From positions 94,944,500 through 95,008,499 of the forward strand of contig NC_068937.1 in assembly GCF_016801865.2 (NCBI RefSeq): a DNA stretch of 64,000 bases, written 5' to 3'. The number at the start of each line of letters is the position of its first letter. The stretch's first letter is position 1. A model generated the notes under the pieces. It was not told the DNA's origin and ran no database searches. It worked only from the letters and a program-made list of their open reading frames with translations. Of the stretch, positions 46,101 to 58,199 are shown piece after piece. This DNA comes from Culex pipiens pallens. Taxonomy: Eukaryota > Arthropoda > Insecta > Diptera > Culicidae. The position numbers were made by a program, and so were the translations under genes.

Positions 46101-46249
46101 ACGTGAAAACACACACACCCCGAGTGCCTTGATTGGAATTTAATTTCAATTTTATTAACGTGTAGTTCGAGGTTTCCCTGCAGAATCCCACGATGTAATA
46201 AAGTCTAACGTTTCTCTCTCTGTTTTTCTTCCCGGTTGTCTGTCTATAG
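43159..46249. other. scro intron 2 sequence
   Basis: No gene or bounded transposon was found. Bases 43755-43766 are an exact TGACAGCTGTCA palindrome. Bases 44000-46050 are unique and G+C-richer, with several 70-166-codon frames on both strands that lack domains or conservation cues. Possible regulatory DNA. The polypyrimidine tract and TATAG acceptor end at 46249. Confidence 0.4.
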
Positions 46250-46345
46250 GTGTACGAGCTGGAGCGACGATTCAAACAACAAAAGTACCTGTCAGCGCCC
46301 GAACGGGAACACCTAGCCAGCCTGATACATCTCACGCCTACGCAG
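46250..46345 (+). CDS. scro: scarecrow (NK2.1) coding exon 3, homeodomain helices 1 and 2
   Basis: The exon has 96 bases, exactly 32 codons, between TATAG and GTAAGT. It encodes homeodomain residues 13-44 (VYELERRFKQQKYLSAPERE then HLASLIHLTPTQ), including invariant Leu16 and Phe20. The sequence is near-identical to NK2.1 family members as recalled. The break after Gln44 is a common NK-class intron position. Confidence 0.96.
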
Positions 46346-47771
46346 GTAAGTTTGACGTTTACTCAATTCTTGCGCGATGAATATTCATCGATTGATTTAT
46401 CGTGGAATATCCTTTTTCGCGAAGCAGGCTTGTGAAGCATGATCACGAATGATCAGAAAATGAGCATCACTTGGTGAGCGAAAAACGCGCCTCGTTGTCA
46501 ACAGCTGTCAAAGATGAGCAAAAATCATTCTCTGTTGATGATGTTCGGAGAGCGCTCACCTTCGGATCATCGTTATAGGTTTCTCTGTTCTTGTTGTTGA
46601 ACGATGACGATCAAGAGAATACAAAACTAAGGTTTCAGCTAAGATTATCTCTAAATTTTATTTTTCACGAATTTTTTTTTACAAACATGTAACGTTTCAG
46701 CTGCAAATCTAGTGTTTTTTTAAAGGTCCTATAAACTATAGTCTTTTATATGTTTATAGGACCCATAAAAAAACTCTACAAATGTAATAGTGAAATCAAG
46801 GTTGCGCTCAATAATCCAGAAATTGATGTTGATATTCTTTTCCGATATTCCGTACAAAAGAAAGGTGCGACAAATTCTCTTTCGATTTTTCTCTTAGTGA
46901 GTGTCAAAAGAAGCTCTTTTAGTGAACCATCTTCCATCACTGACCTCAGTTGTCAAAAAATGGATGATTATTTTAAAACACGATGCTTCAGAAAAAAGAG
47001 ACAATAGTCATTTTAAATCTAGTGCAAAAAGTGCAATCGTTCTAAACACGTCTGCTACACAGTTCAAAATCAAGTGCCAACAATCAAGCACACGCTAAAC
47101 CACTTGAACATTTACTACGAACAACAACGAGCCCATAATGATGTGCCACATGATGGTTCCGGCAAACAGGGATTCGAAAACACACTCACACATTGAATGA
47201 AAAACAAAAAAAAAACAAACATCACTCCACCACTTGAAACGATTTTGATTGTTTTAATCTAATTTGTTTGGGGGCGTGTTCGAGCCGCTCTTGTTGTTTC
47301 GATTTAGAACCGTTTCCGGACACTTCCGGCCGCATGACTTCCACCAAGTTATCAGTGGAAGTGGAAAAAAAATCTTTCAATTAGATTTTTGACTAGTTTT
47401 GGACGCGACAGAATGTCATTTGGTAAAGGTACAAAATAACATTGTTGATGTTGTTTTTTTACATATTTTTATTCAGAAATTATTTAAGCTGAACAAATCT
47501 AAATGTCTTCCTCTTTTGAATGCCCATTTCGCAAGTTAGTCTGCCTTTTCGAACGTCTGCCCTTTCCGAAAGCCTGCCCTATTTGAATGTCTCCCCAAGT
47601 TGAATGTTCCAATGTTTTCCATAATCAAATGTATTCCCCATCTGAATGTATGACTTTCACAAATATCTACCTTTTAAAAATATCTGATTGTTTCTAATAT
47701 CTGTCTTTGACAAAAATCTACCTTTTACAAATTTCTGTTTTTTTTTTTTTCAAATATCTGTCTCATACAAA
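46346..47771. other. scro intron 3, first part
   Basis: AT-rich and non-coding. A short inverted pair GGTCCTATAAAC / GTTTATAGGACC occurs at about 46724-46760. From 47500 to 47770, words such as TGTCTGCCTTTT and CAAATATCTG recur in a degenerate pattern. Confidence 0.4.
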
Positions 47772-47931
47772 TACGGTTTCGAATTAGCGAGTCCGAATTC
47801 GTTTATTGAAACTGACAGCTTTCAAACCCCTAAACCACGTGCCCGGACGTTTTAGTGCTTTTTAATTCAAATTCATTCTTATTAGCGAGCATTCAAAGTA
47901 TTAAAATTCGAATTAGCGGATCCGTTCTGTA
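47772..47931. mobile_element. Short MITE of the CGAATTAGCGRATCCG family
   Basis: Ends TTTCGAATTAGCGAGTCCG and CGAATTAGCGGATCCGTTCT carry the same words found at the ends of 50640-52158 and 59173-59802. About 160 bp. The boundaries are approximate. Confidence 0.5.
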
Positions 47932-50486
47932 TCTGCCTTTTGTAAATGTCTGCCTTTTTTGAATTTTCACCTAATCAAAGGCTGCATTGAAATCTGCTCT
48001 TGGTGGTTACACGCTCTACAAATCCTCTAAATTCCTTCTTTTGTTGTTATGAAAAACTTGCTTTGACGTTTAGCGTTGATTCAACAAAAATCTTGTTTTT
48101 TAAATCAACAAAAGTCGTCAAACTGTTGTTTATATTTTAACCCATTGATTGTTTGACGACTTCTGGGCACATGCTTTAAAGTTTTTGACAGCTGTCAGTA
48201 AGTCGATCTAATGAGCAAATTGAAATGCACTGTTCCAAATGCAGTTAAATTCTTACTAGTGAATTTCCACTGTACTTGATGTGTATTGTTAAACAGCAGT
48301 GCTGCCAGTGCGTTCGATCAAAATTTGATTTCGCTGATTCATTTTATAAAGTTCGATTCAATCAACTATCGACACTGACTTAAATTGAGATGCATTGAAT
48401 TGAAGTCAAATGGGACAAAAACAGCGTCAATTTATTCTCTAAAACTTGCTCTTACCACAACCTAACCTATAAAAGTTGCTCTTTAGCAGTGTAGTGGTAC
48501 GTTTAGCGCCACACACTGAAAAGTGGTCTCGTTCAGTCACACATTAACACACAAACACAAGTCAAGTGGATGGACACTCCCGAAAAAATAGCGATTCGGA
48601 CGCGCTTGTTTGGCAGCCATATTTTATTTCGCTAAATTTATTTGAAACACACAGACTGTGTCTGTGCCGCCATCAGTTCCGTCCGCTCCGCGGTCAAACT
48701 TTTGCGGAAGTGGATACACCACCTAAACACCCACACACACGCAAGCATAAATCTGCACTTGACGGACGGACACAAGTACAGACATTTATAAATTTAGCGA
48801 GTCGCCGCTGCAGCAAATCGGGAACCGCACCGGTTGAGAGAGGAGAAACTTTTTTATTATAAATTAAATTTCTAAAACGAAGTGTCACTTGAGCACGCTC
48901 TCTGCCGGCCAGCGCCAGAAGTAGTTTTATCTCAAGTGACGCAAATTCAATGAACTGCAGCAGCAGCAGCAGTTTTCTCGACCAAATTGGGACAGTGCTG
49001 CCAGACTTCCCGTCGCGCGCTTTCGCGCAGTCGGAGGTGCCATAATCCTTTTTTTCGGTAATACTTTTCGAATTGGGTGTTTGGTTTAAAAATTAATAGA
49101 AGGTAAACTGGGTCGTTCCTTTGGACTCTTTTTTCAAGATTCGCAGACACTTGAGATTTTTTTTCCATTCAATTCTCGATCGGTATCCCGCGAGCACAAT
49201 ACAGATTTCTCCGTTGTGCCCGGCTCATAATCTGATTAATACACATTTTGTTATTATACCCGAGTTTATCACGCGTTTTTGGGTCCAAATTCCCAAGTAC
49301 GAATAGGGGCCCACGTCGGCAGAAGCGCAGGAGGCCGTGCCTTTTTCCATCCTCCCTGCAAAAAAAAAAAAGAACTCGAGGATGAAAAGAAAAACAAGCA
49401 TCCTCGAGACGCGCAGCGGTTTACCCTATTGTGTTGCGATAGAGTTGTTCACCACCAGCGTTTGTTGTAATTGCAAGAAGCTGGTTCGAGGTTTTACTTT
49501 TTTCATAGAGCGTGGAAAAATAAAAAAAAACGGGAAACCCCTTGGATGTCGGTCGGGTTGGTTGGTTGGTTTTACGCCCGGATTCGCAAAAACCCGACGG
49601 GAAGTCGCAATTGTTGTGCGGGGAAAAACTCTTTAAGGTCGATCTCGCTCTGAAGGGTGCTGCACACACCAAGCTGAGCCAGTTCTGGGTTTAAGTCCCA
49701 TTAAAAAGGGATTTTGGCAGCTGATCAATTCAGAGAGCAGATCAAGCAAAGTTGTAAAAACTTTGATTTCACTCTTTTGGTTGATCGCAGCAGGCGGTTC
49801 TGTTGATTCAACTTGAGAAAATTCCCGAAATCTTGATAGATCATATCATGTGGTTGTGACCCACTGAAAAAAGGATGGTGGAAGTTGTTTCGACTCGAAA
49901 TGAGTCATTTCTTTGGAGAGTGTCTTGCGAAAACAAAGATCTGTCACGAGCGGATTAGGTTGGCAAGTCCGCGTGAAATGTTGACACTTTCCACGTGTGG
50001 TTTTGTTAAACCTCTCTTTTTCGGCTCCCCAGCCAACGTCAAATCATACAAGATTGCTGCCGGATCAGGCAACAAATATGTATTGTTTGACGATTGCTGG
50101 GGGAGTCGCAAATGTCAACAAATCACTTTGCATAACAGAGAAAAAAAAATTATGAATGCTTTTGAATCTTGGAACTGGAGGAGTTTGTTGCATTTTAACT
50201 AAACTCAAAATATTTTCAAGCTTTTAGTCGAATTCTCAAGTTTTTTATGGGTTTTGCCGGTATTCCAGATACTCATTTTTTTTGTTAAATCAACACTAAA
50301 CGTCAAGGCTTTTGTGAAATTGAGAAGATTTAACGTAAAATTTTATTGATTGAAAAAAGTGTTTGTTGAGTCGAATCTCGTACATTCTTTTTCGGGCTGT
50401 TGATTTGACAGATGGCGATTCAGAGTTAATGTTACCTTACTGTTGATTGACGTTTCGAAAGTGTAATTTTCAACAAGAAAGCATAT

Positions 50487-50622
50487 CGAGAAATTAAAAG
50501 TGAGAGTTTGTGCAACATGGAGTTAAACTTTCTGTGAAGTTACTGTGAAGATTGCCATGGCACTTTGAAAAGTTTAACTCCATGTTGCACGCACACACTC
50601 TCATTTTGAATTTCTCGATAAA
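50487..50622. mobile_element. 136-bp foldback MITE
   Basis: The two halves are inverted copies over about 48 bases each (ATCGAGAAATTAAAAGTGAG..GAGTTAAACTTT and its complement), around a short centre. Non-coding. Confidence 0.75.
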
Positions 50623-50639
50623 ATAGTTTTATTTGTACA

Positions 50640-52158
50640 AAGTAGATTCGCTAGTACGAATGGGACTGCAATCGAACGACTGACAGCTGTCAAAAGCTCG
50701 GAACCGAGTGCTCGGAGTTTTCAGGAGTTGTTTGTACAAATAAAACTAGCATCTGGCCAAAAAATGAGCACTTTAGGTCAACAGGAAGTGGGGCAAATCG
50801 GGACACAAAGTTTGAAGGTTCTTAAAAAGGCTATAACTTACACACACAAAAATATTTCCGAATGTTACATCATTTATGATGTAACACTTTTGCACGTCAT
50901 TAAACATTTAAATTTAAATGCAAAAAAAGCAAAATAATCCACATTAACGACCCCCGGGTCTTTTGAAGTCTCTGTTGCAAGTTTCTGCTCATTTCTAGGC
51001 GTCCGAAGGTTATGTGTTATGAGTCACCCAAAACCTCTTTTACGCAAATGGACCGACGTTTTACTTCTCCATCCGATAGAAGGCGTGGTCAGGCAAATCT
51101 CGTCTCGAAAAATGCCACCGGGTCCGTCTGGGATTGAACCCAGGCCATACTGGGGTTTAGAAGCTACCACGCTAACCACTAAACCACCGGATTTAAATGC
51201 AATTTGATGTAAACTTATGCTATTTTTCACTAAAATGCCAATAACTCCCTTTAAATTTAACCAATTGGGATGCTTCTCCCTGTATTTTGTTGCATTTTTT
51301 AAGCCCTTTCAGATGCATTTTGAATTTTGAAATAAAGTTGAATTTTGCCTAAGCACAGACAACAGACGTAGCAGCTAGAACTAAATAATTTAAATATCGT
51401 GTGTAAAAACATGGCGGATGATAAACTAACGCTATCTCGTAGTCTATTGCCACTTGCAAGATTAAGCCTGAATGTAGACTGCAGTGCACCGCAGCCTTTG
51501 CAGGAGCCGCATTCTGATTCTCACCAACATGATTTTTATGATGCTAAGTTTTTTTTTTTATAAATTGACTTTTTTGCTCTGAATTTAACTTAAAGTTATC
51601 TGAAGCGATTATCAAAATAATTACCTTCGACATTTCAAAACTATTTTTAGTCTACACATCAATTTTCTCGACGAAAAAGAGGCATGAACATTTGATGAGA
51701 ATGACAATGCGCCCAATCACGTGCTTTTCAATGTTGTTGTTTAAACTTGAGAGCAGCGCGGGAGAGATGTCAAATCTCCTATGCGACGGCAGCGCCACAA
51801 ACGGCTTGCCATTCTTAATAAAACCGTTGCAAGCTTTTACACAAGGTGGTGATCGAGCCAAAACGTCTGTTGTCTGTGGCCTAAGTTATAGCCTTTTTAA
51901 GATTTTTGACGTATTTGAACCTTCAAACTTTTTGTCCCGATATGCCCCACTTCCCGTTAACCTAGAGTATTCATATTTTGGCCAGATGCTAGTTTTATAT
52001 GTAAAAACAACCCCTGAAAATTTCAGGCAGATTGGTGAGGCCCAAACGACGTCCTATACAAAGTGGTATGCCCTGTTCGTGGACTCGCTCTTAATTCGAA
52101 TAAGTTCGAACTATCGAGCATTCGAAGTAGCGAAATTCGAATAAACGAATCCGCTCTG
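50640..52158. mobile_element. 1.5-kb inverted-repeat element, CAGAG..GATTCG family
   Basis: The right end (..GCGAAATTCGAATAAACGAA then TCCGCTCTG) matches 59173-59802. The left end (AGTAGATTCGCTAGTACGAA) is similar but weaker. Inside, arms of about 120-135 bp at 50717-50838 and 51887-52023 are inverted copies (ACTAGCATCTGGCCAAAA; GGAAGTGGGGCA). A SINE inserted between the arms. The 150-codon frame at 51692-52144 overlaps the right arm and is not a gene. Confidence 0.55.
50935..51192 (-). mobile_element. tRNA-related SINE sharing the Twin-like tail
   Basis: The minus strand begins with a tRNA-like head (GGTGGTTTAGTGGTTAGCGT A box; CTGGGTTCAATCCCAG B box). It ends with the same tail as 9769-10176 (AAACTTGCAACAGAG..CGGGGGTCGTTAATGTGG). 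The head differs from the other copies, so unlike tRNA heads are joined to one shared tail. Confidence 0.75.
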
Positions 52159-53851
52159 TAACGCAACGAATCATCAAACGAAAATCAAAGCCGATGCAGC
52201 AGCTCCCCAACTTAATAAAGTGAAACTGTCCAAACCATGTTCACTCGGCTGGAAGTGATATTCCGACGGATGAACATAGAGAAAGAGAGAGAGAGAGAGC
52301 CCCAACATCAAAGCCAAACGATAAGTCAGCAAATTATCGTTAATTATTGTGTCTCCAATCTGGCTGTCGAAGCCGCCTGCCCCGTACGTCGGAGAAAATC
52401 GTCGATTCTGGGAAGCAAAGCCAGTGAGATCAAAGTCGGGTTGCCATGACAGCTACGACTCCGCGCGCCGCCATCTTTGATTGTTGCTAACGGCGGCGGC
52501 CCGCCTGCTTGTCAGCGCGCGATGACACAAGACGCCTTCGCTGGGGTAATCGTTTACCAAATTTCGCTTTAATTAGGCACCGACGGACTCCGTAAGCTGC
52601 GTGGGAATAGACGGGACGGGATGAGCGAATCAACGAAGCGTATACGCTTTTTTGCGGACTTCTGCCGTTTTGCAATGTTTACCTTTGGTTTGCTTTGGTT
52701 ATGCTTTTTTTGTTCTTTGTTGGTGAGGATTAAAAAGGTAATAATATTCTCCGATTTCTTTTCGTGTACGACCTCATGCAGAACCCGTAGCAGGCGGATG
52801 GAGCGGATTAGTGGTTGCAATCGCAGTAGCTGATGCTGGCGGTTCCAGGCAACAATGATTACGGGTTGCTTTGTTCGGCAAGTGCACCAACTGTTTCGCT
52901 TTCCTCCACATCCCGAAAGGTTCCTCGCCGTCTCACAATCTGTAATAACTTCACGGTTAAAGATTGCTCTATAATTAAGCTATTATAGGACCCTCTACCA
53001 CCATAATTGACGTGAAAGGCGATGAAAACGTTCCCATTAATTGATATTAATCCCGGACTTCCTCTTCGCCGTCCTTCTCCGCCCGCTCGAACTCAGATCA
53101 GGTCGAAGCTATTTTCTCGTGGCGTTGGTGGTGGTTTGTTGTCAGCAGTCGGGAATTCCGCTTCCTGCTTAAACCCTTCCACGCGGTAATCCGGTAGGAA
53201 AATAATTAGTTGTCTGTTTTGGCAACGGCTTAAGCCATTGCCAATTCCTCAATGAACGAAGAAGCCAAAAAGGGAAAAGGGCCCAAAAGCGAAACTCGAC
53301 TGTTATTGTTTGTGTTTTAACTTTTTGGGCTCATTATTTTGAAGGATTTTGGATCCGCCTTGAAACGACTAAGGCGACGACGACGAAGGAGGATTTGCCC
53401 CGTAACCATGGGAACGTGAGGTATAAGACGGACTGTTGTTTTCGTTGCGACCGCAAAGCTCGAAGTCACTTCCGTCTCAGGGTAGTTTGGCGTTCTGGTG
53501 CGGGTAGTTTTGTTTTTCTTTGGCCTGTTGTGGGTGGTTCTGACTTTTGGACTTTGTTTTTTTTCGATTGGCATAAAAAAGCATCGTTTGACACATCTGG
53601 GAATTCCCCAGCAGAACAATTTGGTGTTGTTTAGGAAAATATGGCAGGTCCTGGAATTTTTGCGCTTTGACCAAACTAATTGATCAATTTTTGGTGTTGT
53701 TAATTATTTATTTATTTATTTCATCTTCGGCACTCGCCGCACAGACTACAACTTATGTCCTATTTTTAATCCTAGTTTTAAATACACATTTGCTCCATTT
53801 TGAAGGTTTGCAGGTGAATCTCTTCGTTCCCTCAATGACCTTGTGTGCCCT
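51193..53851. other. scro intron 3, middle part
   Basis: Up to 52158 this belongs to the inverted-repeat element. From 52159 on it is unique, G+C-richer DNA with a (GA)n run at about 52278-52300. The 100-codon frame at 53317-53619 and others show no domain. Confidence 0.4.
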
Positions 53852-54018
53852 TAAGGAGCGTTCTTTTATTACGTAACGCAAAAATTTGGATTTTTAGACC
53901 CCCTCCCTCGTAACAAAATTTCCATACAAATTTTTAAAAAAATTTATGGAGCATAAAACGGTCTCCGACCACCCCCCTTCCCCCCAACTGCGTTACGTTA
54001 TAAAAGAACGCTCCCTTA
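53852..54018. mobile_element. 167-bp MITE, TAAGGAGCGTTCTTTTATTA ends
   Basis: Inverted ends TAAGGAGCGTTCTTTTATTA CGTAACGC and GCGTTACG TTATAAAAGAACGCTCCCTTA match over about 28 bp. A TTA target duplication is compatible with the ends. Non-coding, apparently of a kind common in insects. Confidence 0.85.
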
Positions 54019-54032
54019 CTCAAGATACCCAT

Positions 54033-54893
54033 TAGGGTGGAATCGAAAATTGGTTTCTTCAGCAACACATTTTTTGGGTCCCTTTTAGGGTCCCAAACAA
54101 CCTCCCAAAATTTGGGAGCGATTGGTTAAGCCCACGATTGGCGCAAAGCGAATGAAATTTGTATGGAAATTACTATGGGGAAACCTGCATTTTCACATTT
54201 TTGAAATTACAAAATTCATGTTTTATTATTTTATGAAACTAACACTGTAGAAGTATAGCCCTGGATGTCCTGAACAACTCTCCCGAAGACAGTATGGTGC
54301 TAACTTGCTTCTAACAAAAGCTACAGAGCGTTCAAGAGAGTCATTTAGGAATACTCGGTAAAAATCATACCTTTTGCCAACACTGCCAAGTCAAGAGTAA
54401 ACTTTCGTAAACTATAATATATTTGAGGAATTGGGGTGCATTTTAACTAAATAATGTCTTCTGAACATTTCTTCATAACGATTTTACGTAAGGCTCATCA
54501 AAATATAAGAACAATCGTGTTTATTTTGTATTTCATGGTTCCTTCGGCAATGTTGGCAGAAAATGTGAGTTTCACTGATTATTTCAATACACTACTTTTG
54601 AAAACTCTGTATCTTTTTTGTGACGCACTTAAGCACCATACTGTCTTCGGGAGAGTTGTTCAGGACATCCAGGGCTATACTTCTACGGTGATAGTTTCAA
54701 AAAATAATAAAAATTCAAGTTTCCCCATAGTAATTTCCATACAAATTTCATTCGCTTTGCGCCAAGCGTGGGCTTAACTAATCGCTCCCAAATTTTGGGA
54801 GGATGTTTGGGACTCTCAAAGGGACCCAAAAAATATGTTGCTGATTGGATTTTTGTCTTTTTAAATTTTTCCATATAACTAGATTCCACCCTA
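54033..54893. mobile_element. 861-bp foldback element with about 290-bp inverted arms and 8-bp TSD
   Basis: Perfect duplication ATACCCAT (54025-54032, 54894-54901) flanks ends TAGGGTGGAATC and GATTCCACCCTA. Long inverted arms (about 54033-54310 and 54640-54893) share blocks such as CCAAATTTTGGGAG and GAACAACTCTCCCGAAGACA. The 8-bp duplication fits hAT or P superfamilies; the ends do not decide between them. The 107-codon frame at 54454-54777 crosses an arm and is not a gene. Confidence 0.85.
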
Positions 54894-54901
54894 ATACCCA
54901 T

Positions 54902-57877
54902 TCCCATCACTCTAAGCGAGGGTGTCTCTATGATGCTCGAAATTTACTAAAACCAAGTACACCAACCAGTGGAGCAGCTTTTTGTGAACATTTCTGTTTA
55001 ATTTGACTTTACCAAAAGTTATTTCTATTTTTTTACAAGCATTTTACAAAAAAATCAAAGTCTTTTCTCGTCCGACGAGAATGCCCTTATTTCTATTATC
55101 AGAGGAAGTCTCCTGGCATCACTGGCTTACTCTTACAAGCGCTGTTGGTGGTGTTAGTGGTAGGCCTTTGCTGCTCGCTCGGTTTTCGTTAGCCTTCGAC
55201 GAGAATAGGTTAAACGTCAAGTGACGCAGGGCGTTTGTTTTTTTTGATAGTGCGTGCTTATTAAAAACATGTTTCGTGATTATTTTTCATGTGAACAGCT
55301 GAAGCATGGGCAAGAGAAAATATTGCCGGTAGTTGGAAGCAGTTTAATATATTTAGCGCTGTGAAAAGGTTAGCGCAAGTGAAAAGATGGTTACGGCGAC
55401 TATCGTTAAGCGGTTTAGCTCTCATCTTATGTGTGAATGTTTGTGCAATCAAATAGACGAGAAATGGTGCATCAACATAGAATACATGTTGATCAAAAGT
55501 GCATTAATGTAATCTTGTTGGTCAGTAAATGGCATAAATTTGTGTGCTTACTCGAAGCATTCAACTATCTTCATCGTTTAAGCGGTATACGCACTTCGGA
55601 AGGAACCGGTCAAGAAAAAAATCAAATGGGCAGCAGCGGCAGCGCAAGCAAGTCAGAGAGGGTGAAGAAAAGCCCAAAGAAATCGCTCCCTCCCCTTTGT
55701 TCTGCTGTTCGTAAAGCTGTTTCTTGACCCCTTTCCTTCCGATCTGCATACTAGCCTTTAAACATAAACACGCAGCATCAAACTGTCAATCATATACGTT
55801 TGTGGGAAAACTACTCTTTTGAGTTATTGTTACACGGTCAACATTTATTGCATCATATTTGAGTAGCAAGGACCCTACAACACAAATAGTGAGTAGGATT
55901 TTTGATTGTAAACTGACATTGCTTCAGGAACTGTCAAATTAGTCTCGTCATCACACATATTTTAAGCTTATTTTACTAATTTCGGGTAAAAATTCTACAC
56001 TTAAACAAGTTAGTCTTCACATGTCCGCAAACCTTCACACAAGTGTCAATTCAAACTATCAACTCGTAATTTCTTCACCATCATCATCTACACACCGCAT
56101 CATTACACGTCAACATTATCATTGCACTTCTGGTGCTATTTAGCACTGTGTTGACCACGAGTTGAAGAATATAAAAATCCATTCGACGATGTAAATATTC
56201 ATTTCAAATTCTGTTTCTGCTGGGTCACACAGAGCGAAAGAAACCCGAAGGGCTTCGTGCAAACAACTCTCCATTGCTCACTCTCTCACTCACGTCAAAA
56301 AAGGCTGGCTGGGGCCGTCGGTGGCGTGGAGGGCCCCCGCTTCGCTCACACTCCGAAATTGAAAAATGAGTAAAAAGAGCAGGGTCTCTAAATATGTAGA
56401 TTTGAAAAGAAATGAAAATATATTATAGTTAAAGTAACCACTAGTGAGTTATTATAAGGCACTCGAGCGCCGTCACGAGTGGTCTCTCACACACACACAC
56501 ACACACATTTGTTCAGACTCATTTGCTCTGAAAAGATGAGATGAGACAAGAGAGCGAGGAAAAAAATGGCTGCTCTAGTTATCACTCACACGTGGGAAAG
56601 CTAGGGGAGAGGTCGACTGGTGTCATTATCTGCATCATCGACAAACTTTCGACGGTCCCCACCTCACCATCGCACTGGCCATTTATGCCCCATTCAGCCG
56701 GGATCCGTTCCTGACCCGACGGAAAGATGGCGCTGGGAGTTTTTTTTTTCATTCACCTGCAGCAACCACTTGTGAATGTTATTTCTAATTATTTTGCGCT
56801 CCATTGAATTGCGGCTCAAACAATTTGCCTCCATTTTGTTTTTTTTCTTCTTCTACTTCTTGGCGCGCCCTCTATGGACGTTTCGTGGATTACCCCTGAA
56901 AGAATATGCATTTAGATTCGCACAGCACACACGGCGTCGTCGTCGACGTCGTGGCGGCGGTATCTCATTCATTATCTCATCAGCAACAGAATCATCGCCG
57001 TAATTATCCACACATATCATGGCCAACTAGGACGGAGTCTATTCAACGGTCACGTCTGAATGAGCCTGCTGCTGCATGGCCTGACGGAGACATCATTGGG
57101 TTTCTTTTCGGAACGATTCATTAAATTTAATGAATCAGAAATGGAGAGGGGATTTGAGCGGGTATTTCAGTGTGGGAGTGAAAACGAGAGATAACTTTAT
57201 TATTCAATTTCATAATTATCGCGGCCGCAAAGAACCGGTAATTGCGTTTTTAAAGCATGAATGGAGTTTGTGAGGAAACGTGGAAATGTATCGTTTATTG
57301 TTTGGAGCCAATGTGGCAATGTAGTCAATGAAGAACATGTTTTGTTAGATTTGCCATGGTTTTTTTTTTACAAAGCAGTATATGAATAGTTAATTTCTTA
57401 CATTAGGCAATAATTGGACGAAACGAAAAAAACTTTTTGAAGATGAACATATTTGTTTTTCACCGGGAATAAAACCAAAGCATTATGAGACAATCTAACT
57501 CTAAACCATAGCGCCATTCCATTCTCATCTTGTCATTGTTTGGCAGTATAGCTGACAACGGAGGTCAGTTACTTGGTCACCACTAAATGTCACCGGATTT
57601 TGGTTTGGGCGTAGTCATAGCTGACAGCCAATGCAATAAACTTTTAAACAATGATAAATTAAATTAGTAATTTGTATTTTAAAACTGTTGTCAGAGATAA
57701 GGCTAGTACGGAGCTCGATCGAAAGGAACGCAAAACTTTATTTAAAAAAACGCTCAAGAAACGGTCTTGAGCGGTACGCAGCTTATTCTTTAAAAATCTA
57801 AATTATTATTCTAAAATTGTTGAACTTACGGACCCAATCCTGAAATAATTTGAAAATTGCCAAATTTTGTTGTTAAT
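54902..57877. other. scro intron 3, unique stretch
   Basis: No transposon ends recognised. There is a (CA)n run at about 56483-56507. Bases 56200-57130 are G+C-richer with CCACTTGTGAATG (NK2-like core) at 56766. No coding frame has a domain. Confidence 0.4.
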
Positions 57878-57885
57878 CTCTATGG

Positions 57886-57967
57886 CAGCGATTCTCAACG
57901 GGGGTACCGGGCCTACTTGATTTACATGCCAGGGGGTACCAGCCTAGAAGAAGGTTGAGAATCGCTG
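57886..57967. mobile_element. 82-bp hAT MITE
   Basis: Perfect 8-bp duplication CTCTATGG (57878-57885, 57968-57975). The ends CAGCGATTCTCAAC and GTTGAGAATCGCTG are perfect 14-bp inverted repeats, followed by GGGGGTACC words. Classic hAT-type miniature element. Confidence 0.9.
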
Positions 57968-58052
57968 CTCTATGGAAATAGTAACTTAGGGGATGAATAA
58001 ACAATTATATCGATAGTTCCCGTAGTTTTGAAGATTCTAAAATGTCTGTAAC

Positions 58053-58196
58053 TAGACTTCGCCTCCCGGGTCTCCTAAGTGTGAAGGTATGGCACAGGGA
58101 GAGGGCACCGAATACCTATATTAACACTTAGAATTTTTGCGTCTGCCTCTGGATTGTGAGTCCAGTGCGCGGTCCGATTGATCCACACATGCGTAT
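58053..58196 (-). mobile_element. tRNA-Val-like SINE, decayed (copy 4)
   Basis: Matches 16201-16446 (CTGGATTGTGAGTCCAGTGC then GCGGTCCGATTGATCCACAC), but the B-box region is deleted between GCGTCTGC and CTCTGG. The copy is old and inactive. Confidence 0.75.
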
Positions 58197-58199
58197 TTA

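Noticed and set aside
49650..49700. B-box-like GGGTTTAAGTCCC
   Set aside because: No convincing A box or tRNA fold around it; could be a very old SINE fragment.
51692..52144. 150-codon frame
   Set aside because: Overlaps an inverted arm of a DNA element; no domain.
54454..54777. 107-codon frame
   Set aside because: Runs into the right arm of a foldback element.
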